From Rheinheimera faecalis (GTDB taxonomy: Bacteria > Pseudomonadota > Gammaproteobacteria > Enterobacterales > Alteromonadaceae), in NCBI RefSeq assembly GCF_021290965.1, contig NZ_JAJOYT010000006.1, positions 124,001-188,000 on the forward strand: 64,000 nt of DNA. Reading direction: 5' to 3'. This document shows positions 8,138-17,889 of the stretch, piece by piece. A program made the translations under genes and the position numbers. The notes beneath the pieces are model-generated. The model was not told where the DNA came from and made no database searches. It worked only from the letters and a program-made list of their open reading frames with translations. Positions within the stretch are counted from its first letter, which is position 1. Each line of letters starts with the position of its first letter.

Positions 8138-9987
8138 TTGGATTGTTCCGCTGCGCTGTGGCGAAGATACCTTTGTATATCAATGCCATCCATTTGTAAT
8201 GTCGTTAAAGGTAGCGGCTCTTTCGTAATCCTACAAGCCAAAACCTCAGCTAATAATGGCGCCCAGGTTAAACCTCGTGCGCCTAAAGCGCCAAAACGCC
8301 AAAGCTGCTTTTGCTGACCAAGCACAGGCATATGATCAGGTACAGTCGCACGTAAACCTGCTTTGGCAGACATCACTTCAACATCCTCAAACCAATCAGG
8401 TTGCCCCAATGTTTGATTTACTAAATCGAGATTTTGTTGATTGTCTTCTGCCAGAACTTCACTGTGTCCGCTGCGGCGATCAAAGGTGGCTCCAACACAA
8501 TGAAGCTGCTGATAAGCAGGGGTGATATAACCCTGATGGCACACCACAGTTTTTAGTGGTGTCATCCTCTGGCTTTGCAGATGACTGACCTGACCACGAA
8601 TTTGTCGAAGTGGAAAGGACTCCTGCTGCGCAAGGGCATTTAATTGTGCACCTGTTGCCAGCACTACTGTTGTCGCATGCAAAGTTCCGGCAGATGTTTC
8701 CAGTTCACAATAGTGCTCGCGCTCTGTGATTTGATGCACCTGGGCATTGTAGATAATCTCTAGGCCTTGGCTGCTAAGCCAATTCGCCATTTGCTGACAA
8801 TAGTCTTGAGGACATAACCAGCCTGCTGTTGGGAAAAACAATCCATCATAAGGTAAAACCAGACCTGCGATCTCTGAAGCTTGCTCTTTGGTGACAGGAC
8901 TAAACAAGCCACTTAAGGCAAAAGCTTGCTGCTGGATTTTATGTTGGCGTTTAGCAAGATTGTCGTTGCAGGCAAGGGTTAATACGCCGCACCAATCTGC
9001 CGCTACTGCTAATTTTTCTAGCCAGCTTGCATAAAACTGTCTGGCATATAAAAAGCTCTGGCAACTTAAAGATGACATCAGATCGTAAGTCGCATGCAAG
9101 TTAGGGTACACAGCGCCCTGACGGTTGTGGGATGCGCCCATACCTGCTTGCTCGTCAGCACAGAGCAGTTGGACTTTTAATCCTTTTTGCCATAATGCAA
9201 AAGCAGCGTTGATACCTGCGACACCAGCCCCTACCACAGTGATTTGGTCAGGCTGATCTGCAGTCAATTCGGCGGCCTGCTCAGCAGTTGCAATCAACAT
9301 TTCACGTTTCTGGCCATGGCCTTTGGTTTTTCTGGCAAAAAAACCGGCGTCATTTAAGCCACGACGAACAAAACCTGCACAGGTAAAGGTAGAAGCCGTA
9401 GTGCCGCTGTGGCTGAGCCTGAACATCTGGTTAAACAAATTTTGTTGCCACATATCCGGGTTTTTACTGGGGGCAAAACCATCTAAAAACCAGGCATCAA
9501 CTTTATTGTGCTCCGGTACTTGCGGCAGCAATTCATTGACATCACCCAGCCATAAATCCAGCACTACAGAACCGTCGTCAAAGGTCATGCGATGTGGACC
9601 AGGCAAAGCAACAGGGTAGCTCTGCGCTAATAAAGTGGTCAGTTCAGCCAGTTGGGGCCAGGCGGCTAAGGCTTTGGTTAAGTCTGCTTTACTGAAGGGA
9701 TATTTTTCAAAGCTACTGAAGTACAGACGCTGACAAGTGGTGGCGCAGGCTTTGTACTGACGAAACCGCAACCAGGTCAGCAGAAAGTTTAAACCAGTGC
9801 CAAAACCAGTTTCTGCGATATGGAAAAAAGGGCGCGAATGAGTAAACCAACGTTCAGGTAGCTGATTTTTATGCAAAAACACATAATCGGTTTCGTCGAG
9901 GCCACCATTGTCGGAAAAATAAATATCGCCAAACAGATCGGAAACCGGTGTACCAGCGTCGTTGTAGTGAACTTGAGCCTGTTGCAA
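8134..9987 (-). CDS. mnmC: Bifunctional tRNA mnm5s2U34 biosynthesis enzyme
   Basis: 617 residues. The N-terminal SAM-dependent methyltransferase domain (DUF752; ETGFGTGLNFLL and DAWFLDGFAPSKNPDMW) makes mnm5U. The C-terminal FAD-dependent oxidase (dinucleotide motif VVGAGVAGINAA around 252-265) removes the carboxymethyl group of cmnm5(s2)U at the wobble base of certain tRNAs. The methyltransferase begins within a few residues of where E. coli MnmC aligns, which implies a TTG start at 9985-9987; no in-frame ATG fits and the Shine-Dalgarno is weak. It is divergent from fabB, as in many Gammaproteobacteria. Confidence 0.94.
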   Translation of the reverse strand: MQQAQVHYNDAGTPVSDLFGDIYFSDNGGLDETDYVFLHKNQLPERWFTHSRPFFHIAETGFGTGLNFLLTWLRFRQYKACATTCQRLYFSSFEKYPFSKADLTKALAAWPQLAELTTLLAQSYPVALPGPHRMTFDDGSVVLDLWLGDVNELLPQVPEHNKVDAWFLDGFAPSKNPDMWQQNLFNQMFRLSHSGTTASTFTCAGFVRRGLNDAGFFARKTKGHGQKREMLIATAEQAAELTADQPDQITVVGAGVAGINAAFALWQKGLKVQLLCADEQAGMGASHNRQGAVYPNLHATYDLMSSLSCQSFLYARQFYASWLEKLAVAADWCGVLTLACNDNLAKRQHKIQQQAFALSGLFSPVTKEQASEIAGLVLPYDGLFFPTAGWLCPQDYCQQMANWLSSQGLEIIYNAQVHQITEREHYCELETSAGTLHATTVVLATGAQLNALAQQESFPLRQIRGQVSHLQSQRMTPLKTVVCHQGYITPAYQQLHCVGATFDRRSGHSEVLAEDNQQNLDLVNQTLGQPDWFEDVEVMSAKAGLRATVPDHMPVLGQQKQLWRFGALGARGLTWAPLLAEVLACRITKEPLPLTTLQMDGIDIQRYLRHSAAEQSN

Positions 9988-10099
9988 GGAATCAAACCCT
10001 ATCGAAAAAGAATCAGGTATTGTAACTTAGCCGCAATATAAATAGATAATAGTGTACAACTGTGCGCTGAAAGCGGACCAGTTTCGAAAAGAAACTCCG

Positions 10100-10105
10100 T
10101 ACAAT
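10100..10105 (+). promoter_or_regulatory. Likely fabB -10 box
   Basis: TACAAT followed by a GC-rich GTGGCGC discriminator, 46 bases before the fabB start. An inverted repeat GTTTC-gaaaa-GAAAC (10081-10095) and a GACCAGTT half-site (10075-10082) that resembles one arm of a FadR operator lie just upstream. The -35 box is unclear. Confidence 0.4.
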
Positions 10106-10151
10106 GTGGCGCAATTACTAAAAGACATCCGATTTTTTGTTTGGAGCAAGC

Positions 10152-11366
10152 ATGAAAAGAGCAGTGATCACAGGGTTAGGCATAGTATCCAGCATTGGTA
10201 ACGATAAGCAGCAAGTGCTGGAATCGTTAAAAACCGGACGCTCAGGTATTAAAGCGTCACAGGAATTTGCCGACATGGGCCTGAGATCACAGGTCTGGGG
10301 CCAGATTGAAATTGATACCGCCGCATTAATCGACCGCAAAGCTTTACGTTTTATGGGCGATGCAGCAGCTTATGCTTATATTTCTATGCAACAAGCCATT
10401 GAAGATGCAGCTTTAACGCCAGAGCAAGTGTCGAATTTCCGCACTGGTTTAGTGGTGGGGTCTGGTGGTGCTTCGTCTAAAACTCAGATTGAAGCTGCAG
10501 ATACCTTACGTGAAAAAGGCGTGAAACGTGTTGGCCCTTATGCAGTGCCAAAAACCATGTCGAGCACCTGTTCAGCTTGTTTAGCTACTCCTTTTGAAAT
10601 CAAAGGTGTGAACTACTCTATTAGTTCTGCTTGTGCGACCAGTGCCCATTGTATTGGCCATGCGGTAGAGCTTATTCAGTTGGGCAAACAGGACATTATT
10701 TTTGCCGGTGGCGGTGAAGAAGTGCACTGGACTTTAGCGATGGAATTCGACGCTATGGGCGCTTTATCGACTAAATACAACGAAACGCCTGAACTGGCGT
10801 CCCGTACTTATGACGCTGACCGTGATGGTTTTGTCATCAGCGGTGGTGGCGGTATTTTAGTGGTTGAAGAGCTGGAGCACGCGCTGGCACGTGGCGCTAA
10901 AATTTATGCTGAAATCGTCGGCTACGGCGCAACTTCAGATGGCTACGACATGGTAGCTCCAAGTGGTGAAGGTGCAGTACGTTGTATGGAAATGGCGATG
11001 AAAGACGTCAAAGGTCCAATCGACTACGTCAATACCCACGGTACCAGTACTCCGGTTGGCGATGTGAAAGAATTAGGCGCTATCCAACAAGTCTTTGGCG
11101 GTAAATCTCCTGCTATCAGCGCAACCAAAGCGATGACAGGTCACGCCTTAGGGGCTGCCGGTGTGCATGAAGCTATTTATTCACTGTTGATGATGGAGCA
11201 TAACTTTATTGCCCCTTCAATCAATATCGGCAACCTGGATGAAGCTGCTGCGGGTTTAAATATCGTAACTAAAGCCACTGAAGCTAAACTGACGACTGTG
11301 ATGTCAAACAGCTTCGGTTTTGGTGGTACCAACGCCACTTTAGTGATGCAAAAATACCAGGGCTAA
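10152..11366 (+). CDS. fabB: 3-oxoacyl-ACP synthase I
   Basis: 404 residues from the ATG at 10152 ([14 protein letters not shown]), which has a GGAG Shine-Dalgarno. It catalyses condensation of acyl-ACP with malonyl-ACP in fatty-acid elongation and is needed for unsaturated fatty acids. The thiolase-fold active site is complete: nucleophile C161 (SSACATSAH), His in [11 protein letters not shown] and His in [11 protein letters not shown]. Length equals E. coli FabB. A strong terminator follows. Confidence 0.96.
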   Translation: MKRAVITGLGIVSSIGNDKQQVLESLKTGRSGIKASQEFADMGLRSQVWGQIEIDTAALIDRKALRFMGDAAAYAYISMQQAIEDAALTPEQVSNFRTGLVVGSGGASSKTQIEAADTLREKGVKRVGPYAVPKTMSSTCSACLATPFEIKGVNYSISSACATSAHCIGHAVELIQLGKQDIIFAGGGEEVHWTLAMEFDAMGALSTKYNETPELASRTYDADRDGFVISGGGGILVVEELEHALARGAKIYAEIVGYGATSDGYDMVAPSGEGAVRCMEMAMKDVKGPIDYVNTHGTSTPVGDVKELGAIQQVFGGKSPAISATKAMTGHALGAAGVHEAIYSLLMMEHNFIAPSINIGNLDEAAAGLNIVTKATEAKLTTVMSNSFGFGGTNATLVMQKYQG

Positions 11367-11380
11367 TTTTTCCTTTGAAA

Positions 11381-11407
11381 AAAACGCTGCCTAGTGCAGC
11401 GTTTTTT
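11381..11407 (+). terminator. Terminator of fabB
   Basis: A 10-bp perfect stem AAAACGCTGC / GCAGCGTTTT with the loop CTAGT, then continuing T residues. Confidence 0.85.
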
Positions 11408-11494
11408 ATTGGCGAGTCAAAAATTAACAAATCAGATAGCCCAAAGGATAGAGCGTCGTTACAATACCGCCATTCTGGCTGTGGACTGATACAG

Positions 11495-12637
11495 ATGAAG
11501 ATATACGCCGACGAAAATATGCCGTACGTCAAAGACTTCTTTGCCGAATTAGGCGAAGTAACGATGGTCAATGGCCGCACTTTAACTGCAGATCAGATTA
11601 GTGATGCAGATGTGCTGCTGGTGCGCTCTGTCACCAAGGTCAATCAGCAGCTGTTATCAAAAAGCCCACAGCTAAAATTTGTAGGCACTGCGACTATCGG
11701 CACCGATCATATCGATCAGCAGTATCTACAACAAAGGGGTATTGGTTTTAGCAGTGCGCCTGGTTGTAATGCTCAGTCTGTGGTGGAGTATGTATTGAGT
11801 AGCATCTTTGTGCTGGCTGAAAAATACCAATGGAATTTGCAGAAAAAAACGGTCGGTGTAGTAGGGGTAGGTAATATAGGTCGTGTACTGGTGAACGCAC
11901 TAGAGGCCTTGTCCATCAAGGTTTTATGCTGCGATCCACAGCGTGCCGCCACAGAGGATGATTTTCCGCATATTCCGTTTGAAGAATTATTACCCCAGCT
12001 TGATATCGTCAGCTTTCATGTGCCTTTGGTGAAAACCGGGTCTGATGCGACAGTGGATTTGCTCAACAGCCGTACTTTGAAGTTACTTAAACCTGATTGT
12101 GCAGTAATCAATGCCTGCCGCGGTGAAGTGACTAATAACGACGCTTTATTGACGGAGGCTCAATTCACAGAGGTTCAGTCTGGCCGCAAAAGAGCGCTGG
12201 TGCTGGATGTCTGGGCTAATGAACCAGAACCTGATCTAAGGCTGATTCCTTATACAGATATAGCCAGCGCTCATATTGCAGGACACAGTATTGAAGGCAA
12301 AGCCCGTGGTACAGAAATGCTGTACCAGGCTTTTTGTCAGCAGTTGGGGTTCAGCCCGACAAAGACTCTGGCGCAGGTATTACCGGAGCCACAAATTTCA
12401 GAGCTGAAAATAAATTCAAATTTTGGACTTTTAGATGTCCAAAATTTAACCCGGCTGTTATATGATGTGCGCCGGGACGATGCTTTGTTTCGTTTCTATA
12501 TGATGCAAGACAATAAAACACAAGGTTTTGACTGGCTTAGAAAGTCATACCCACCGCGGCGTGAATACAGCTCGGTGCGGCTGACAGGACAAGAAGTGCC
12601 TGAGTTTTTAACAACATTAGGTTTTAGCAGCCAGTAA
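11495..12637 (+). CDS. pdxB: Erythronate-4-phosphate dehydrogenase
   Basis: 380 residues from the ATG at 11495 (MKIYADENMPYVKDFF), the conserved family start; the open frame runs 40 codons further upstream into the fabB terminator. This NAD-dependent D-2-hydroxyacid dehydrogenase oxidises 4-phosphoerythronate in pyridoxal-phosphate synthesis. Visible are the Rossmann motif GVGNIGRVL, the VINACRGEV block and the catalytic His in SAHIAGHS. A C-terminal PdxB-specific dimerisation region (DUF3410) follows. It lies 20 bases before asd; a possible -10 (TACAAT with an ACCGCC discriminator) is at 11460-11465. Confidence 0.95.
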   Translation: MKIYADENMPYVKDFFAELGEVTMVNGRTLTADQISDADVLLVRSVTKVNQQLLSKSPQLKFVGTATIGTDHIDQQYLQQRGIGFSSAPGCNAQSVVEYVLSSIFVLAEKYQWNLQKKTVGVVGVGNIGRVLVNALEALSIKVLCCDPQRAATEDDFPHIPFEELLPQLDIVSFHVPLVKTGSDATVDLLNSRTLKLLKPDCAVINACRGEVTNNDALLTEAQFTEVQSGRKRALVLDVWANEPEPDLRLIPYTDIASAHIAGHSIEGKARGTEMLYQAFCQQLGFSPTKTLAQVLPEPQISELKINSNFGLLDVQNLTRLLYDVRRDDALFRFYMMQDNKTQGFDWLRKSYPPRREYSSVRLTGQEVPEFLTTLGFSSQ

Positions 12638-12657
12638 CAAATGAAAGGGGAATAACC

Positions 12658-13677
12658 ATGGCTCAGCAATACGACGTCGCTGTGTTAGGTGCTACAGGTT
12701 TAGTAGGCCAGCATTTAATTGAAATTTTAGAACAGCGCGATTTTCCGGTAAATAAACTTTATCCTTTAGCCAGCAGCCGCTCTGCCGGTGGCTTTATCAC
12801 CTTTAAGGGTAAACAAATCGAAGTACTGGATGCTGAGACCTTTGACTGGACTAAGGTACAGATTGGTTTGTTCTCTGCAGGTGGCAGCGTGTCTGCAACT
12901 TATGCACCTCGTGCTGCCGATGCTGGTTGTGTGGTGATCGACAATACCTCACATTTCCGCTACGAAGCCGATATTCCATTGGTGGTACCGGAAGTGAATG
13001 CGCACGCTATTGCTGAGTTCCGTAACCGCAATATCATAGCCAACCCAAACTGCTCCACTATTCAGATGCTGGTGGCATTAAAGCCTATTCATGATGCTGT
13101 AGGCATTAGCCGTATTAATGTGGCCACCTATCAGTCGGTTGCTGGTGCTGGTCAACAAGGTGTTGAAGCTTTAGCTAAAGAAACGGCCCAGTTACTCAAT
13201 GGTCGCCCTTTAGAAGAAGGTGGCAAGTTTGCCCGTCAGATCGCTTTTAACTGTATTCCACAAATTGATGTATTTTTGGATAACGGTTACACCAAAGAAG
13301 AAATGAAAATGCACTGGGAAACCCAAAAAATTATGGGTGATGCCAGCATTTCCGTAAATGCTACTGCGGTTCGTGTTCCGGTGTTTTATGGTCATGCCGA
13401 AGCTGTGCATTTGGAAACCCGTATGCCAATCAGTGTTGAGCAGGTAAAAGCTCTGCTAGCCAATGCACCAGGTGTCACGCTGATGGAAGATAATGCAGAT
13501 TATCCGACTCAGGTGGGCAATGCCGCTGGTCAGGATGATGTATTTGTTGGCCGTATTCGTCAGGATTTTTCACACGAAAATGGCATTAATTTATGGCTTG
13601 TTGCTGACAACATCCGTAAAGGTGCTGCGACCAACAGTATTCAGATCGCTGAGCATTTAATCCGCGACTATCTGTAA
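12658..13677 (+). CDS. asd: Aspartate-semialdehyde dehydrogenase
   Basis: 339 residues, NADP-dependent, reduces aspartyl-4-phosphate to the semialdehyde for lysine, threonine, methionine and diaminopimelate synthesis. It has the nucleotide motif GATGLVGQ and the catalytic cysteine C132 in NPNCSTIQ. In E. coli this operon position holds usg, a paralogue that has lost the cysteine; here the residue is intact, so this should be a working Asd. A GGGG Shine-Dalgarno precedes the ATG. A terminator follows. Confidence 0.93.
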   Translation: MAQQYDVAVLGATGLVGQHLIEILEQRDFPVNKLYPLASSRSAGGFITFKGKQIEVLDAETFDWTKVQIGLFSAGGSVSATYAPRAADAGCVVIDNTSHFRYEADIPLVVPEVNAHAIAEFRNRNIIANPNCSTIQMLVALKPIHDAVGISRINVATYQSVAGAGQQGVEALAKETAQLLNGRPLEEGGKFARQIAFNCIPQIDVFLDNGYTKEEMKMHWETQKIMGDASISVNATAVRVPVFYGHAEAVHLETRMPISVEQVKALLANAPGVTLMEDNADYPTQVGNAAGQDDVFVGRIRQDFSHENGINLWLVADNIRKGAATNSIQIAEHLIRDYL

Positions 13678-13694
13678 AACAAGATGAAAAACTA

Positions 13695-13724
13695 AACAAA
13701 GGCTCCTGATGGGGCCTTTGTTGT
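13695..13724 (+). terminator. Terminator of asd
   Basis: AACAAAGGCTCC-tgat-GGGGCCTTTGTT, a long stem with one internal mismatch region, followed by GTTT. It separates asd from fimV. Confidence 0.7.
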
Positions 13725-13881
13725 TTCTAAAGCAATTGATTCTGCAGCCGATATGCAAAGATATGCAGATTTTCTATAAGCGTAGCCAGTGGCATTCTTC
13801 TGGTTTACTATTCGGGTATGGAACGATGCTTGCAGTGTTTTTGTGTCAGAAAAAATAATCTCCGGCCTTAAGGGATCATCG

Positions 13882-16779
13882 ATGCGTTTAGTTGGGCTTC
13901 TCATTTTCAGTATTTTGTTGCAGATCTGCAGTGTTAACGCCACTGCAGAAACCACTGTGCGTCTTAAAGGCCCTAAAAGCATCGAAAATCCGGACCGAAG
14001 CAGAGTGGGTCCTTTAACTCCAAACGATACCTTATGGCGTATTGCCGAAGAAGTGCGGCCTCATCCTGGTTTAAATATCTATCAGGTGATGTATGCCATT
14101 TATCTGAAAAACCCACAGTCTTTTCTTGATGACAACTTCAACCATCTGAATATTGGCTCATTTTTAGCTATTCCCAATGTAGATGAGATTCTGTTGGTCG
14201 ATGCTGTGGATGCCCAGCGCAAATCAGAAGAAGATGACCGAATCTGGGCTGATCGAGTGCGTGCAGCAGCTGCAGCCAAAGTTAAACAAGGGGTGAATGC
14301 CGCTCAGCAAAAGGATGTGGATAAAGCCAAGCAGGAAATCAAACAGGAGTTGAGCCGTGTTGAAGGACAGCAACAGGGACAGCTTCTTGACCTGCAAGAA
14401 AAACTGGCGGAATCAAAAGTTACGGTTGAAGCTGTCCTGGCGGATAATACTGCGCTGAAAGAGAAGCTGGATCAACTGGCTGATCAGATGTTGCTGATGA
14501 AGTCTCAGGTGGACAAAGACAGTGAAATTCAGCAGCAGTTGCAATTATTGGTCGCACAGCAAGCCGAGATGCTGGCGCAACAAAAGGCTCAGATTGAACG
14601 CGAGCAACAAGGGACAAATTTTGCCGAGCTGTGGCAAAATATTTCCTCCAGCAGCCTGACCTGGGTGTTGTTGGCTTCCTTACCCACCTTGTTTGTGTTG
14701 TTTGCGGTATTGAGCTGGATTAAGCGGCGCACCAGAAAATCTGAGCAAATTATCAGTGCTGCTACAGCTGTACCACAGCAAGAGTCTGGTTATCGCTCAC
14801 CTTTACCTCCTTTGGACGAAAGTCTCGATTTTGACGAAAGCAGTCTGATGACGCTGGATGAGTCTTTGCTGGATTCTGGCAGCAAAGGCATACGTCTGGA
14901 CGATGAGCCTATCGATTTACACGATGATATGTTGCTGGATACCAGAGCCGACGAGTTTGATGACATTCTGATGAATGACGATGACCTGCTGGACAGCAGA
15001 GATTTACTTGACGCCAGCTCCATGGACGACGAGCTACTTGATGACTTGCTTGATCAGCCGATAAAAGCAGACAAAGACTTCGATCCAAACAATATTTTAT
15101 CCGGCTCAGATTTATCAGCCTTATTTGATGAAGAGCCAGAGTTGGATGATGCCGACGACATATTTGCTCAGGCTGTCGCCGAGCAATTAGCAGAAGAACA
15201 AAAACAAAATCAATCCAAACAGACTGATGATGAACAGGACGAGCTGATTGAAGAAATTGAGCTGGATGAGCCGGATATCGATAGTGTTGATCTGGACAGC
15301 CCTGTTTCAGCTGAAACGGATGAGTTTAGTCTGGATGAAATAGAAGAAGTTGAAGAAGTCGACTTTGATTCACTGCTTGATGAATTGGTGGTCACAGAGA
15401 ACGCTCCTGAAGCAGAGTTGGTAGCAGACAGTTCACTAGATAGCTCGCTGAACGGTGCATTCGACAATCCAACAGAGGAAGCTGAAGATCTGGTTGATTT
15501 GAAACCTGAACAGCCTCATTTTGACAGCTCTGAACTTGACGAGTTTGCCGAATCGCTGGCCGATGAGGAATTGTCCGGATCAGAACCTTTGTCTGTTGAA
15601 GACGAAGGGGATATCGATATTGATGCACTACTGGATGGCACCGCGAATTGGCCAGATACTAAAAAACCTGATGCTTTAAGTGAGCTTGAACAGGACGAAT
15701 TTAATGTGCCTGAGGACTTGGGTGTGACTGCTGAAGTTGCGCCAGCGTCTGCTATCAGTCTCGAATTTGACGAAGATGATTACCCGCTTAGCCCGGATGA
15801 TGTTGCTTTGCTATTGTCGGACGAACCAAAACAAGAGCAAGACAGTGAAATGCCTACTCATTTCCATGCCGATCATGCTGAGTTAGCGGAATTGATGTGC
15901 GGAGTGGATCAGCAAGCAGGCTTGTCAGCAGAGTCCGGCTCAGAGGTAAGCGAAGAAGAATCCTATGAAGTTGAGTCAAACGAAGCCTGGCAGGAACTAG
16001 CCGACCAGGCGGTTGAACCTGAGTTAAGTGAATCAGTTCCGGACTTGGATCTGGAGTCGCAGGAAGATCCAAGCGTAAGCCGCGTCTCTGCCGCAACCTT
16101 GTCTGTTGAGAATCCTAGTAAGGTTTTGGAAGAATATCCGGATCTTGAGTTTTCAGATGAAGCTGCGCTGGTTGATGACCCCGAAGATGATTTGGAAGAT
16201 GACGCTCTTGTGGTTTTGGATGAAGCAACAGATAACGCAGAACAAACCAGGCAGGCAAACGAAGATATAGCCGCTGAATTGGATGCTTTAGATGGAACTG
16301 ACTTTGATGCTTTGCTGGCAGATTATGCACAAACAGATACAGAAGCGCGACTTGCTGATGAACAGATAGCTGACGTTGTGTTATCTGAGTTAAATCCAGA
16401 ACCTGTAGATGGATTAGCACAAGCGACAGAAGCGGAACCGCCTTTGGCCGTGAAACAGGAGCAGCCCGATGATCTGGAATTCTCATTGCTGGCGCTGGAT
16501 AAGTTGCTGGATGACTCAGAAGATGAGCCGCAGCACACTGCAAATCCTGTACGCACTATTGATGTTGGATTAGAGGATTATCAGGATTTTATTGCCGCAC
16601 AGCACGAACCAGAGCTGGATCCTGCCGAGCAGGGTTTTGCCGCCGATCTGGATTTAATCCGTGCTTACATTGAAATTGGTGAGCAGGACGGCGCAGAGCA
16701 CCTGATTGACAAAGTACTAAGTTCTGCTGCGCCAGAGCATATCAAACAAGAAGCTCAGAGCTTAAAAGACCAACTTTAA
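13882..16779 (+). CDS. fimV: FimV/HubP family polar hub protein
   Basis: 965 residues from the ATG at 13882 (AGGGA upstream; signal peptide MRLVGLLIFSILLQICSVNATA). In order: a periplasmic LysM-like peptidoglycan-binding region (about 44-100), an Ala/Gln coiled coil (about 145-245), one membrane span (about 258-280), a very acidic Asp/Glu-rich cytoplasmic region of over 600 residues, and a C-terminal conserved FimV helix bundle (DLDLIRAYIEIGEQDGAEHLIDKVL, about 920-965). Homologues mark the cell pole and anchor flagellar, chemotaxis and pilus proteins. The position between asd and truA is as in Vibrio and Shewanella. Confidence 0.92.
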   Translation: MRLVGLLIFSILLQICSVNATAETTVRLKGPKSIENPDRSRVGPLTPNDTLWRIAEEVRPHPGLNIYQVMYAIYLKNPQSFLDDNFNHLNIGSFLAIPNVDEILLVDAVDAQRKSEEDDRIWADRVRAAAAAKVKQGVNAAQQKDVDKAKQEIKQELSRVEGQQQGQLLDLQEKLAESKVTVEAVLADNTALKEKLDQLADQMLLMKSQVDKDSEIQQQLQLLVAQQAEMLAQQKAQIEREQQGTNFAELWQNISSSSLTWVLLASLPTLFVLFAVLSWIKRRTRKSEQIISAATAVPQQESGYRSPLPPLDESLDFDESSLMTLDESLLDSGSKGIRLDDEPIDLHDDMLLDTRADEFDDILMNDDDLLDSRDLLDASSMDDELLDDLLDQPIKADKDFDPNNILSGSDLSALFDEEPELDDADDIFAQAVAEQLAEEQKQNQSKQTDDEQDELIEEIELDEPDIDSVDLDSPVSAETDEFSLDEIEEVEEVDFDSLLDELVVTENAPEAELVADSSLDSSLNGAFDNPTEEAEDLVDLKPEQPHFDSSELDEFAESLADEELSGSEPLSVEDEGDIDIDALLDGTANWPDTKKPDALSELEQDEFNVPEDLGVTAEVAPASAISLEFDEDDYPLSPDDVALLLSDEPKQEQDSEMPTHFHADHAELAELMCGVDQQAGLSAESGSEVSEEESYEVESNEAWQELADQAVEPELSESVPDLDLESQEDPSVSRVSAATLSVENPSKVLEEYPDLEFSDEAALVDDPEDDLEDDALVVLDEATDNAEQTRQANEDIAAELDALDGTDFDALLADYAQTDTEARLADEQIADVVLSELNPEPVDGLAQATEAEPPLAVKQEQPDDLEFSLLALDKLLDDSEDEPQHTANPVRTIDVGLEDYQDFIAAQHEPELDPAEQGFAADLDLIRAYIEIGEQDGAEHLIDKVLSSAAPEHIKQEAQSLKDQL

Positions 16780-16780
16780 A

Positions 16781-16816
16781 CTGAAGGGTCAGAGCCTTGA
16801 CTCTGACCCTTCAGTT
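16781..16816 (+). terminator. fimV terminator made of a GGTCAGAG palindrome
   Basis: A perfect 14-bp stem (16781-16794 with 16801-16814) with a CCTTGA loop, then TTCTTG. Its core GGGTCAGAG/CTCTGACCC is the same as in the hairpins at 27261-27286 and 27335-27358, so it may be a mobile palindrome serving as terminator. Confidence 0.7.
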
Positions 16817-16959
16817 CTTGAATTCTGTTCATGTACCCATCAGCAAAAAACTAAATCATGCTCCAGTTCTTGCCGTGAGAATAGGCTATTGCCTTTAAAA
16901 CTCGTGAGTTTCCCTCCATGCCTGAGTTATACTTCTGCCCCTAAGTGATGGGAGTCAGA

Positions 16960-17754
16960 ATGCGAATTGCGTTAGGTATCGAATACAACGGTGTAGGTTT
17001 ATTTGGCTGGCAAAGGCAACGCGAAGTGCCAAGTGTGCAAGGTCATCTGGAAGCTGCGTTATCCAAGGTTGCTAATGCAACTATTGAATTATCCTGCGCT
17101 GGCCGCACTGACGCTGGCGTCCATGCGACAGGCCAGGTCGTGCATTTCGATACTGATGCCAACCGTGATATGCGGGCCTGGATCATGGGTGCCAACTCCA
17201 ATCTACCGGATGGCATAGCCGTGCGCTGGGCAAAAGAAGTTTCAGATGATTTTCATGCCCGTTTTTCTGCAACAGCCCGACGTTACCGTTATGTCATTTA
17301 CAACAATAAATTCAGGCCTGCCATTTTGGGCGCAGGTTTAAGCCATTATCATCAGGAATTGAATATTGAACTGATGCAGCAGGCTGCTGTCCATTTGCTG
17401 GGTGAAAATGATTTTACGTCATTTCGTGCTATCCAGTGCCAGTCGCACAGCCCCTTCCGTAATCTGATGCATCTGCATTTAAGTCGGGTCGGGCAGTTTA
17501 TTGTACTGGATATTAAGGCCAATGCTTTTTTACACCATATGGTGCGTAATATTACTGGCAGCTTGTTACAAGTAGGCATGGGCTTAAAAGAACCAGAATG
17601 GATTGCAGAGTTGCTGGCGGCCAAAGATAGAACTTTAGCAGCAGCGACGGCCAAAGCCGAAGGCTTGTATCTGGTGGATGTGGATTACCCGGAACACTTT
17701 GGTATCCCGAAAATGCCACTGGGTCCACTGTTTCTGCCAGACAGTTTTTGCTAA
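16960..17754 (+). CDS. truA: tRNA pseudouridine(38-40) synthase
   Basis: 264 residues from the ATG at 16960, chosen because GGAG lies 5 bases upstream and TruA proteins start [11 protein letters not shown]; upstream GTG/ATG codons at 16945-16950 are less likely. It isomerises U38-U40 of the anticodon stem-loop. The catalytic aspartate is D51 in [15 protein letters not shown]. The [11 protein letters not shown] and HHMVRNITG blocks are typical. A TATACT -10-like box lies about 30 bases upstream. Confidence 0.96.
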   Translation: MRIALGIEYNGVGLFGWQRQREVPSVQGHLEAALSKVANATIELSCAGRTDAGVHATGQVVHFDTDANRDMRAWIMGANSNLPDGIAVRWAKEVSDDFHARFSATARRYRYVIYNNKFRPAILGAGLSHYHQELNIELMQQAAVHLLGENDFTSFRAIQCQSHSPFRNLMHLHLSRVGQFIVLDIKANAFLHHMVRNITGSLLQVGMGLKEPEWIAELLAAKDRTLAAATAKAEGLYLVDVDYPEHFGIPKMPLGPLFLPDSFC

Positions 17755-17803
17755 CTACTACGACCAGTTAGCTATAGGTTCTATCATGGCTTTGTGCTTT
17801 AAT

Positions 17804-17837
17804 AAGCGCCGTTAGCCGCATGATCGGCGCTTTTTTA
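17804..17837 (+). terminator. Terminator between truA and accD
   Basis: AAGCGCCG (17804-17811) pairs with CGGCGCTT (17825-17832), followed by a T-run. Confidence 0.8.
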
Positions 17838-17889
17838 CACAATAAACTAAGTTTGGGCTCAAGCCCTGCTGCGATACCAAGGAACAACT

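Noticed and set aside
14790-16556. Several minus-strand frames of 65-142 codons inside fimV
   Set aside because: They mirror the acidic Asp/Glu codons of fimV (Ser- and His/Leu-rich shadows) and lack ribosome sites and domains.
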